A DNA stretch of 62,838 nucleotides from Ectothiorhodospira mobilis (GTDB taxonomy: Bacteria > Pseudomonadota > Gammaproteobacteria > Ectothiorhodospirales > Ectothiorhodospiraceae), in assembly GCF_900114895.1 (NCBI RefSeq), contig NZ_FOUO01000013.1, positions 1 through 62,838 on the forward strand, given 5' to 3'. The notes below the pieces were generated by a model that was not told the origin of the DNA, did no database searches, and saw only the letters and a program-made list of their open reading frames with translations. Below are positions 55,276 to 62,838 of this stretch, one piece after another. Both the position numbers and the translations under genes were made by a program. Positions within the stretch are counted from its first letter, which is position 1. Every line of letters starts with the position of its first letter.

Positions 55276-56738
55276 CAGCGCACCTCCCCTTCTGCATCGT
55301 CCGCCGTTTCATGGCCACCGCCGGATTCCAGGGCCACCGGCTCCAGCCAGGCCACGGTGCGCCGGGAAGGCAGCAGGTATTTGCGCGCCACCGCCTGCAC
55401 CTGTTCCGCGGTCACCGCCTGCACCCGCTCGGCGAAGGCCTCCCCTTCACGCCAGGAGAGCCCGATGGACTCCAGCAAGCCGATGCGCATGGCCTGGCCG
55501 TGGATGGAATCCCGGCGGTACACATCCTCGGCGATCACCTGGGCCTTCACCCGCTCCAGCTCCTGCGGCGTCGGAGGGGATTCCCGCAACCGGGCCACCA
55601 TCCCCGTCAGGGCCGCCTCCACCGCCTGCAGATCCTCACCGGGGGCGGGGGTGGCCCACAGAGTGAAGAGGGTATCCAGACGTGAGAAGGGGCTGTAACC
55701 GGCCCCCGCGGAGGCCGCCAGTTCCCGGCCCCGCACCAGCTCCCGGGGGATGCGGGCGCTGTCGCCGCCATCCAGGATGCCCGCCGCCACCAACAGGGCA
55801 TAGGCCTCCCAGGGCTCGGCGGCGGTGGGCAGAGACGGTGCCTTGTAGCCCATGGCCAGGTAGGGGACCCGGGCCGGGGCCTGCACGGTGATGCGCCGCT
55901 CCCCCCGCTGAGGGGGCTCCTCCCGGGGTTTGACCTCCGGTACGGTCCGGGACGGTATACCACCGAAATATTCCTGCGCCATGCGCTGCACCGCATCGGG
56001 GTCCACATCCCCGGCCACCACCAGCAGGGCATTGGACGGGGTGTACCAGCGCGCGTACCAATCCCGCAGGTCCTTGACCGTGAAGGCCTCGATATCCGAC
56101 ATCCAGCCGATCACCGGCTGGCCGTAGGGGCTGTTGAACCAGGCGGTGGCGCGGAAATGCTCCCAGGTGAGGGCGTTGGGGTCATCCTCGGTGCGCAGAC
56201 GGCGCTCCTCGCGGATCACCTGCATCTCGCGGCGAAACGCCTCCTCGGGCAGGGTGAGATGCTGCATGCGGTCCGCTTCCAGTTCCAGGGCCTTGCCCAG
56301 GTGCTCCGACGCCAGCTGCTGGTAATAGGCGGTGTAATCCCGCCCGGTGAAGGCGTTCTCCCGGCCGCCCAGCTCCGAGATGATGCGCGAAAACTCCCCC
56401 GCCGGATGGGCCTGGGTACCCTTGAACATCATGTGCTCCAGGGCATGGGAGATACCGGTGATGCCGCTGTGCTCATAGCTGGAACCCACCCGGTACCAGA
56501 CCATGGAAGACACCACCGGGGCGCGGTCGTCGGGCCGCACCAGGATGCGCATGCCGTTGTCCAGCGTGTAGGTGTGTACCGGCCCCTGATCCTGTGCGGG
56601 GGCGGCCGCCGGGAATGCGGCCCAACAGACCAACAGACAGGCCAGCAGCCCCCCCCGGCCTCGACCCAAGCCGCGGGCAACCATCACCGCTTGCCCCCCA
56701 TGCCACCGCATCCATCCGTACAACCACCCGGGTTTCAT
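55275..56738 (-). CDS. active M16 (pitrilysin) family zinc peptidase
   Basis: This 487-aa exported peptidase has a long basic N-region then LLACLLVCWAAFPAAAPAQ as signal segment. The inverted zinc motif HALEH is intact (GISHALEHMMFKGT), with the distal Glu in KALELEADRM. It is the catalytic half of a heterodimer with the following gene. The start at 56738 has GAAGGTG about 8 bases upstream; it is divergent from ftsY with 62 bp between starts. Targets are probably misfolded or signal peptides in the periplasm. Confidence 0.88.
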   Translation of the reverse strand: MKPGWLYGWMRWHGGQAVMVARGLGRGRGGLLACLLVCWAAFPAAAPAQDQGPVHTYTLDNGMRILVRPDDRAPVVSSMVWYRVGSSYEHSGITGISHALEHMMFKGTQAHPAGEFSRIISELGGRENAFTGRDYTAYYQQLASEHLGKALELEADRMQHLTLPEEAFRREMQVIREERRLRTEDDPNALTWEHFRATAWFNSPYGQPVIGWMSDIEAFTVKDLRDWYARWYTPSNALLVVAGDVDPDAVQRMAQEYFGGIPSRTVPEVKPREEPPQRGERRITVQAPARVPYLAMGYKAPSLPTAAEPWEAYALLVAAGILDGGDSARIPRELVRGRELAASAGAGYSPFSRLDTLFTLWATPAPGEDLQAVEAALTGMVARLRESPPTPQELERVKAQVIAEDVYRRDSIHGQAMRIGLLESIGLSWREGEAFAERVQAVTAEQVQAVARKYLLPSRRTVAWLEPVALESGGGHETADDAEGEVR

Positions 56739-56800
56739 TTCTGCCGCACCTTCTCAGTGATAGGATGTCGCAACCTGATCAGCGTAGACCCCATTCCATC

Positions 56801-58309
56801 ATGTTCGGTTTCCGAAAGAAGAAAAAACCGGCCGAATCGGCCCCGTCCTCCACCCAGGAGACGGTCGAGGCCCTGGAGATCATCGAGCCCCCGGAGGGTA
56901 TCAGGTCCAGGGAACGGGGCAAGGGTCCCCGGGAGGTCCCGCCCGAGGCACCGCAAGCCCCGCAGGTACGCATGCGCGGACCCGAGACCACGCCCTCCGG
57001 GGCAGGTTCCACTGCCGCCTCTCCCGAAGCGCCCCGCGAGACCCGGCCCGCCCATGGCGCGGCCACCACCGTGCCTGTCCAGGATCGGGGAACAGCCCCG
57101 GCGGCACCGCCGCCACGGGAATCCAAGGCCCCTGAACCCAGCTCCCCGGAGACCAGGGCGCCGGAGACCAGGGCGCCGGAGACCAGGGCACCGGAGACCA
57201 AGGCGCCGGAGACCAGGGCACCGGAGACCAGGGCGCCGGAGACCAAGGCGCCGGAAACCAAGGCACCGGAAACCAAGGCACCGGAGACCAGGGCACCGGA
57301 GACCAGGGCACCGGAGACCAAGGCGCCGGAGACCAGGGCGCCGGAGACCAGGGCGCCGGAAACCAGGGCGCCGGAGACCGGCAAGACCGGTCTCTTCTCC
57401 CGGCTGCGCCAGGGGCTGTCCAAGACCTCCTCCACCCTCACCGAGGGCATGGCGGGACTGGTGCTGGGCAAGAAGGCCATCGACGACGAACTCATGGAGG
57501 AGCTGGAGACCCGGCTGCTCATGGCGGACGTGGGCATCGAGGCCACGGAACGCATCCTGGACCACCTCACCCGCCGCGTGGCGCGCAAGGAACTCAACGA
57601 CGCCGAGGCCCTGGTGAAGGCCCTGGAAGGGGCCATGGTGGACGTCCTCGAACCGGTGCAGAAACCCCTGGCCATCGACCGGGGCAAGAAGCCCTACGTC
57701 ATCCTGGTGCTGGGCATCAACGGCTCCGGCAAGACCACCACCATCGGCAAGCTCACCCACCACCTGCGGGCCGAGGGACACTCCGTGATGCTGGCCGCGG
57801 GGGACACCTTCCGCGCCGCCGCCGTGGAACAGTTGCAGACCTGGGGAGAGCGTAACCAGGCCCCGGTGATCGCCCAGGGCCAGGGGGCGGATTCCGCCTC
57901 GGTGATCTACGACGCCCTGGAGGCGGCCCGGGCCCGGGGCACGGACGTGCTCATCGCCGACACCGCCGGGCGCCTGCACACCCAGACCAACCTCATGGAC
58001 GAACTCAAGAAGGTGAAGCGGGTCATCCAGCGCCAAGACGCAGAGGCCCCCCACGAGGTGCTGCTGGTAGTGGACGCGGGCACCGGCCAGAACGCCCTCA
58101 ACCAGGCGCGGGACTTCCATGAGGCCATGGGACTCACCGGGCTGGCGGTGACCAAGCTGGACGGCACCGCCAAGGGCGGCATCCTCTTCGCCATCGCCGA
58201 GCGGGTGGGGGTGCCGGTGCGCTTCATCGGCGTGGGCGAGGGCATCGAGGACCTGCGGGAATTCAATGCCGCCGACTTCGCCCGCGCCCTGCTGGGGGAA
58301 CGGGAATGA
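56801..58309 (+). CDS. ftsY: signal recognition particle receptor FtsY
   Basis: This 502-aa SRP-receptor GTPase targets nascent membrane proteins. MFGFRKKKK starts an acidic/proline-rich A domain carrying 15 [10 protein letters not shown] pentapeptides (residues about 116-190). The N domain starts near [20 protein letters not shown] and the G domain has [41 protein letters not shown] and GVGEGIEDL. The NG core is standard length; the A domain is the variable part. ftsE-ftsX-rpoH follow in the order typical of gammaproteobacteria. Confidence 0.95.
   Translation: MFGFRKKKKPAESAPSSTQETVEALEIIEPPEGIRSRERGKGPREVPPEAPQAPQVRMRGPETTPSGAGSTAASPEAPRETRPAHGAATTVPVQDRGTAPAAPPPRESKAPEPSSPETRAPETRAPETRAPETKAPETRAPETRAPETKAPETKAPETKAPETRAPETRAPETKAPETRAPETRAPETRAPETGKTGLFSRLRQGLSKTSSTLTEGMAGLVLGKKAIDDELMEELETRLLMADVGIEATERILDHLTRRVARKELNDAEALVKALEGAMVDVLEPVQKPLAIDRGKKPYVILVLGINGSGKTTTIGKLTHHLRAEGHSVMLAAGDTFRAAAVEQLQTWGERNQAPVIAQGQGADSASVIYDALEAARARGTDVLIADTAGRLHTQTNLMDELKKVKRVIQRQDAEAPHEVLLVVDAGTGQNALNQARDFHEAMGLTGLAVTKLDGTAKGGILFAIAERVGVPVRFIGVGEGIEDLREFNAADFARALLGERE
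57146..57379 (+). repeat. 15-bp coding minisatellite in ftsY
   Basis: Fifteen tandem copies of CCGGAGACCARGGCR (57146-57370), plus a partial copy, encode PETRA or PETKA. Variation is nearly confined to AGG/AAG (Arg/Lys) and third-position A/G, and units never leave frame. Such an array can expand or contract by slippage while keeping the protein in frame. Confidence 0.95.
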
Positions 58310-58462
58310 CCCCGTTCCCCGGCGACCCCCTCATAACGGTGTGAACCGTTCCACGCAACGGCGATCCGACCCTGTCCGCAAGGCCCCGGAGACGGGATCA
58401 TGCGCCACCGGGCGCCCCACCGCCCCGGATGCCTCCCAGACAGCGGGCGAACGCAACGGCCC

Positions 58463-59137
58463 ATGATCCAGCTGCGCAAGGTCACCAAACGCTATCCCTC
58501 CGGCCAGGAGGCCCTCTCCGGCGTCAGCCTGCGGCTGGATGCGGGGGCCATGGCCTTCCTCACCGGACATTCCGGCGCCGGCAAGAGCACCCTGCTGCGG
58601 CTCATCGCCCTGCTGGAGCGCCCCACCCGTGGACGTCTGGTGGTGAACGGCCATGAACTGGAGACCCTGCCCCGGCGCCGGGTGCCCCACTTCCGGCGGC
58701 AGATCGGCCTGGTCTTCCAGGACCATCACCTGCTGGCGGACCGCAGCGTCTTCGACAATGTGGCCCTGCCCCTGGCCATCCAGGCCTACCGCCAGCCGGA
58801 GATCGCCCGCCGCGTGCGGGCCGCCCTGGACAAGGTGGGCCTGCTGCACAAGGAACGGGCCGCCCCGGACACCCTCTCCAGCGGGGAGCAGCAGCGGGTG
58901 GGCATCGCCCGGGCCGTGGTGCACAAACCGGCCATCCTGCTGGCGGACGAACCCACCGGCAACCTGGACCCGGAACTCTCCCGGGAGATCATGGATCTGT
59001 TCGTACAGTTCAACCAGGTGGGCACCACGGTGCTGGTGGCCAGCCACGACCTGGATCTGATCTCCCGCCTGGGCAAGCCCCTGGTGCGCCTGCACGAGGG
59101 CCGCCTGCAACGGGAAACGGCGGGATCGGCGGCATGA
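58463..59137 (+). CDS. ftsE: cell-division ATP-binding protein FtsE
   Basis: This 224-aa ABC ATPase has Walker A GHSGAGKST, Q-loop LVFQDHHLL, signature LSSGEQQRVGIA, Walker B ILLADEPTGNLD and switch His in VASHDLDL. With FtsX it controls septal peptidoglycan hydrolases through periplasmic activators. The start at 58463 (MIQLRKVTKRYP) lies 153 bp after ftsY; the 3' end overlaps ftsX as ATGA. Confidence 0.95.
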   Translation: MIQLRKVTKRYPSGQEALSGVSLRLDAGAMAFLTGHSGAGKSTLLRLIALLERPTRGRLVVNGHELETLPRRRVPHFRRQIGLVFQDHHLLADRSVFDNVALPLAIQAYRQPEIARRVRAALDKVGLLHKERAAPDTLSSGEQQRVGIARAVVHKPAILLADEPTGNLDPELSREIMDLFVQFNQVGTTVLVASHDLDLISRLGKPLVRLHEGRLQRETAGSAA

Positions 59138-60096
59138 AGTCCCCGCGCCGGCGCAGCCGCAACCCCACCATGCACGCCCGCCTGCAGGCCTTTGGCGTGC
59201 ATCACGCCCGGGCCCTGCTGTTCAGCCTGGGCAAGCTCACCCAGGCCCCCTTCTCCACGCTGCTCACCCTCATGGTGATCGCCGTGGCCATCACCCTGCC
59301 CGCCCTGCTCTACCTGATGCTGGCCAACCTGCAGCAGGCGGCCCCGGCCTGGGAGCGGGAGACCCGCCTCTCCGCCTTCGTGGCGGATGCGGTCACCGAC
59401 ACCGAGCTGCCGGATCTGGCGGCGCGCCTGGCCCGCCGGGAGGACGTGGCCGCCACCGAGTCCATCCCGCGGGCCCAGGCCCTGGAGGAATTCCGGGCCC
59501 ATTCCGGCCTGGGGGATGCCCTTGACCTGCTGGAAGAGAACCCCCTGCCGGCGGTGATCCTGGTGGAACCTGCCCCCGACGCGCGGGATCCCGAGGCCCT
59601 GCGCGCCCTGGCCAATGCCCTGGAGGCCCACCCGTCCATCAGCCAGGTGCAGCTGGACATGGAATGGGTGCAGCGCCTCGGGGCCCTGCTGCAGACCCTG
59701 GACCGGCTGGTGGACCTCCTGGCCCTGCTGCTGGGGCTGGGGGTGGTGCTGGTGGTGGGCAACACCGTGCGCCTGGACATCCACAACCGCCGCCGGGAGA
59801 TCGAGGTGGCCAAGCTGGTGGGGGCCACGGACGCCTTCATCCGCCGCCCCTTCCTCTACGGCGGCATATGGATGGGACTTGGCGGCGGCCTGCTGGCCCT
59901 GCTGACCCTGGCCGTCCTGCATGGGTCCCTGTCCGGCCCGGTGCAGACCCTGGCCCGGGCCTACGGCGGCGGCTTTGTCCTTCGGGGCCTGCAGCCCGCA
60001 GAGGCCCTCGCCCTGCTGGGGACCGCCGCCGCCCTGGGCCTGGCCGGGGCCTGGGTCAGCGTCTTTTTCCACATCCGGGAGATCGAACCCCGCTGA
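59134..60096 (+). CDS. ftsX: cell-division membrane protein FtsX
   Basis: This 320-aa inner-membrane protein has four TM helices: STLLTLMVIAVAITLPALLY near the N-terminus, then LLALLLGLGVVLVVGNTVRL, GGLLALLTLAVLHGSL, and ALLGTAAALGLAGAWVSVFF. The large periplasmic loop (about 65-190) binds hydrolase activators. A basic cytoplasmic tail (MKSPRRRSRNP) starts the chain. The start overlaps ftsE by 4 bp. Confidence 0.93.
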   Translation: MKSPRRRSRNPTMHARLQAFGVHHARALLFSLGKLTQAPFSTLLTLMVIAVAITLPALLYLMLANLQQAAPAWERETRLSAFVADAVTDTELPDLAARLARREDVAATESIPRAQALEEFRAHSGLGDALDLLEENPLPAVILVEPAPDARDPEALRALANALEAHPSISQVQLDMEWVQRLGALLQTLDRLVDLLALLLGLGVVLVVGNTVRLDIHNRRREIEVAKLVGATDAFIRRPFLYGGIWMGLGGGLLALLTLAVLHGSLSGPVQTLARAYGGGFVLRGLQPAEALALLGTAAALGLAGAWVSVFFHIREIEPR

Positions 60097-60144
60097 GGGT
60101 CCCTTGCGGCATGCCGGGCACATCCCGGGAACCCATCCCGGTTC

Positions 60145-60171
60145 TTAGCACTCAAACGCGGAGACTGCTAA
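60145..60171. promoter_or_regulatory. CIRCE element (HrcA operator) upstream of rpoH
   Basis: TTAGCACTC (60145-60153), nine spacer bases, then GACTGCTAA (60163-60171). The CIRCE consensus is TTAGCACTC-N9-GAGTGCTAA, so 17 of 18 specific positions match and spacing is exact. It lies 41 bp before the rpoH start, where a bound HrcA repressor would block transcription. Confidence 0.75.
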
Positions 60172-60211
60172 AATCGAGTCATTCCGACGGGATTGGGGAG
60201 GAAACCGGACC

Positions 60212-61069
<858 letters not shown>

Positions 61070-61078
61070 CCCCCGCCG

Positions 61079-61097
61079 GGGCCCTCCTAGGGGGCCC
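61079..61097. terminator. hairpin between convergent rpoH and bioC
   Basis: GGGCCCTC (61079-61086) pairs with GGGGGCCC (61090-61097), one G-T wobble, loop CTA. It spans the bioC stop codon. No T-run follows, so intrinsic termination is only possible. Confidence 0.4.
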
Positions 61098-61950
61098 GCT
61101 GGATGGGAATGACCCGCTGCGGCCGCTTGGGGGCGGGTGCCTGGGGCGCCCAGGCGTGGCCGTAGATCACCTCGTAGGTGGCGGGCAACCGGCCCGCCCC
61201 GTCGCGAAACCCCTCATAGGCCGCCTCCACCGCCCGCAGCCGCGCAGGTCCGGTGAGCCCGCGGCCGCGCCCCTGGGCCGCGTTGGTGGCGCCGATGGCC
61301 TTCAGATCCCCCATCAGACCACGCACATCGCCGTAAGTCAGGGTCATCCGCTCCGTATCCATCACCGGATCGGCGAAGCCGGACCGTACCAGGGCATCGC
61401 CGATGTCGTGCATATCCACGAAATCACTCACATGGGGCCGGCCGTCCACCGCGGCCCAGGCCCGGCGCAGCTCCACGAGGGTGTCCGGCCCCAGGGTGGT
61501 GAACATCAACAGCCCCCCCGGGGCCAGCACACGGCGGAACTCCGCCAGGGCACGCTCCAGGTCGTTGCACCACTGCACCGCCAGACTGGAGAACACCAGA
61601 TCGAAGCCGGCGTCGGCGAAGGGCAGGTCCTCCACGTCGCCGCACACCAGGGCGGGACGCCGCCACCAGCCCGCCGAGCGCGCCGCCGCGCGCAGCATGG
61701 CCGGGGAGAGATCCAGGGCCACCACCCGGGCGCCGCGGTAGCGCCGGCGCAGATCCCGCACCCCCTGCCCCGTGCCCGCCCCGGCATCCAGCACCCGCCC
61801 CGGTGAGAGCCGGATCCATGTCAGGCGCTCCAGCAGACGGGTGCACACCTCCCGCTGCAACACCGCCGCCTGGTCATAGGAGGCGGCAGCCCGGTCGAAG
61901 GTTCGGCGCACGCGGCGCTTGTCCAGGCGCTGGCGCGGGGTATCAGTCAT
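61087..61950 (-). CDS. bioC: malonyl-ACP O-methyltransferase
   Basis: This 287-aa SAM methyltransferase methylates malonyl-ACP to start pimeloyl synthesis for biotin. Motifs are VRRTFDRAAASYDQAAVLQR, SAM loop VLDAGAGTGQGVRDL, DLVFSSLAVQWCNDLERAL and LLMFTTLGPDTLVELR, the last characteristic of BioC. It overlaps bioH by 8 bp, so the pair that opens and closes the methyl-ester route is co-expressed. Confidence 0.92.
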   Translation of the reverse strand: MTDTPRQRLDKRRVRRTFDRAAASYDQAAVLQREVCTRLLERLTWIRLSPGRVLDAGAGTGQGVRDLRRRYRGARVVALDLSPAMLRAAARSAGWWRRPALVCGDVEDLPFADAGFDLVFSSLAVQWCNDLERALAEFRRVLAPGGLLMFTTLGPDTLVELRRAWAAVDGRPHVSDFVDMHDIGDALVRSGFADPVMDTERMTLTYGDVRGLMGDLKAIGATNAAQGRGRGLTGPARLRAVEAAYEGFRDGAGRLPATYEVIYGHAWAPQAPAPKRPQRVIPIQRAP

Positions 61951-62716
61951 GCAAAAGACTCCTCAGTTCGGACGCGAAGCGTTCCCCATGGGACAGGAAG
62001 GGGGCGTGCCCTGCACGCGGCATCACCCGCACGTCCATGCCCGGGCGCAGGACCTTTAGATCCGCCCCCACCGCCGCCGGCACCAGGGTGTCATACCCCC
62101 CCAGGAGGGCGTGTACCGGGCAGGCCAGCCCCGCCAGGGCCGCGCGCAGGTCGCTCTCCCGCAGCAGGGCCAGCCCCTCCTCCAGGGCCGCCGGGGCCGG
62201 CGGCGCGGCGGCCAGGCGCGCGCGCAGGGCGCGCACCGCCGCCGGGGCCCCCTCCACACCGTGGAACTGCAGGGCCAGGAAGCGGTTCAGCGTGGCGCGA
62301 AAATCCCGGGCCAGCCCCTGGGCGAAGGCATCCAGCACCGGCCGGCGCATGGCGTGGGGCCAGTCCGGGGCCTGCACGAACCGGGGCGTGGCCGCCACCA
62401 GGACCACCCGCCGCACCCGGTCGGGATGCCGCACGGCGGTCTGCAGGGCCACCAGCCCCCCCAGGGACCAGCCCACCAGGGCCGCCCCCTGGGGCGGCAG
62501 GGTGGCGGCCAGGCGGTCGGCCAGGGTATCCAGATCCCCCAGGCGCCCCTCCCCGGCCGCGCGGCCATGGCCGGGGAGATCCACGCAGTCCACGCGAAAG
62601 TCCCGGGCCAGATCCGCGGCGGTCTCCTCCCAGACCCCGGCGCTCAGGCCCCAGCCATGGATCAGCGCCACGGCCGGACCCGTACCACGGGAGACCGTCT
62701 CCAAGCTCTTTGTCAC
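61943..62716 (-). CDS. bioH: pimeloyl-ACP methyl ester carboxylesterase
   Basis: This 257-aa alpha/beta hydrolase releases methanol from pimeloyl-ACP methyl ester. Oxyanion HGW (VALIHGWGLSAGVWEE), nucleophile Ser in LVGWSLGGLVALQ, acid Asp in LLGGYDTLVPA and His in RAGHAPFLSHG form the triad. GTG at 62716 is chosen: GAGGAGG lies 5 bases upstream, and a longer ATG frame to 62797 has no ribosome site and an atypical N-terminus. Confidence 0.92.
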   Translation of the reverse strand: MTKSLETVSRGTGPAVALIHGWGLSAGVWEETAADLARDFRVDCVDLPGHGRAAGEGRLGDLDTLADRLAATLPPQGAALVGWSLGGLVALQTAVRHPDRVRRVVLVAATPRFVQAPDWPHAMRRPVLDAFAQGLARDFRATLNRFLALQFHGVEGAPAAVRALRARLAAAPPAPAALEEGLALLRESDLRAALAGLACPVHALLGGYDTLVPAAVGADLKVLRPGMDVRVMPRAGHAPFLSHGERFASELRSLLHD

Positions 62717-62771
62717 GCATACCTCCTCGTTCGCAGCCGGTGGCAGGGCAATCGCACATAGAGATTGATTC

Positions 62772-62838
62772 TTATTTGAGTCCGAGTAAGTGAGCACGGT
62801 ACTCGTCAGATGTTGCCGCGATGATCCGTTTGGTCTTG
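62772..62838 (-). CDS. C-terminal fragment of an unidentified gene at the window edge
   Basis: The minus strand carries an open frame ending KTKRIIAATSDEYRAHLLGL then K and TAA at 62774-62772. It does not look like the C-terminus of BioF or BioB, the usual upstream neighbours of bioH. The 56-bp gap to the bioH start would allow co-transcription. I do not recognise the family. Confidence 0.35.
   Translation of the reverse strand, partial: KTKRIIAATSDEYRAHLLGLK

Noticed and set aside
57146-57379. Regular short repeats resembling a CRISPR-like or satellite array
   Set aside because: Repeats are 15 bp, contiguous without spacers, and stay in frame inside ftsY.

Overview
The window reads as a chromosome segment of a high-GC gammaproteobacterium. 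The ilvE-zf-CHCC-glnE neighbourhood, tamA-tamB, ftsY-ftsE-ftsX-rpoH, argE-argA, bioC-bioH and the murein-recycling pair amgK-murU fit a purple-sulfur or halo-alkaliphilic lineage such as Ectothiorhodospiraceae. That placement is inference from gene content and base use; no marker phylogeny could be run. No tRNA, rRNA or CRISPR array was seen.

Left accessory region (1-11000). A transposase fragment at the left edge borders a patchwork of surface-glycan genes: three paralogous family-4 glycosyltransferases, an asparagine-synthase-type amidotransferase, and two scars (the start of a second asnB and the tail of a fourth glycosyltransferase). The first part (about 325-2850) is clearly AT-richer than the rest, as expected for transferred DNA. 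A HepT/MntA toxin-antitoxin pair, a sulfotransferase, a phosphoesterase-like/glycosyltransferase fusion and an LPG_synthase_TM/flippase-like membrane protein follow.

Core block (11000-29400). A small zinc-binding protein, ilvE and glnE are followed by a tight operon on the minus strand: an unknown 161-aa protein, a HEAT-repeat Ser/Thr kinase, and two PilT-family retraction ATPases with overlapping start and stop codons. Then come a stand-alone MgtE_N-like protein, tamA-tamB, a DUF1523 membrane protein and ilvD.

Surface-fibre locus (29690-35100), the most interesting part. It holds a sigma-54 enhancer-binding protein with a receiver-like N-terminus, an outer-membrane barrel, and a four-gene minus-strand operon: an exported Asn/Asp/Ser-rich repeat protein, a small exported protein, a periplasmic C39-type cysteine protease, and an exported protein with a double-glycine processing site. 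The three exported proteins share a short C-terminal module around Gln-Asn. A canonical -24/-12 promoter precedes the repeat-protein gene, with palindromes upstream where the enhancer-binding protein could bind. The layout suggests a regulated, protease-matured secreted fibre or adhesin of functional-amyloid type.

Right core block (35300-62838). This holds argE, argA, an O-methyltransferase, cpdA, glgX, amgK-murU, ubiT, rimO, a DnaA-box cluster before rpmE, a secreted nuclease whose signal peptide is written inside a terminator-like hairpin, mdh, a 5'-3' exonuclease, rluE, slt, a fructosamine kinase, rsmD, an active/inactive M16 peptidase pair, and ftsY with a 15-bp coding minisatellite. It ends with ftsEX, rpoH behind a near-perfect CIRCE operator, bioC-bioH and the edge of one more gene.
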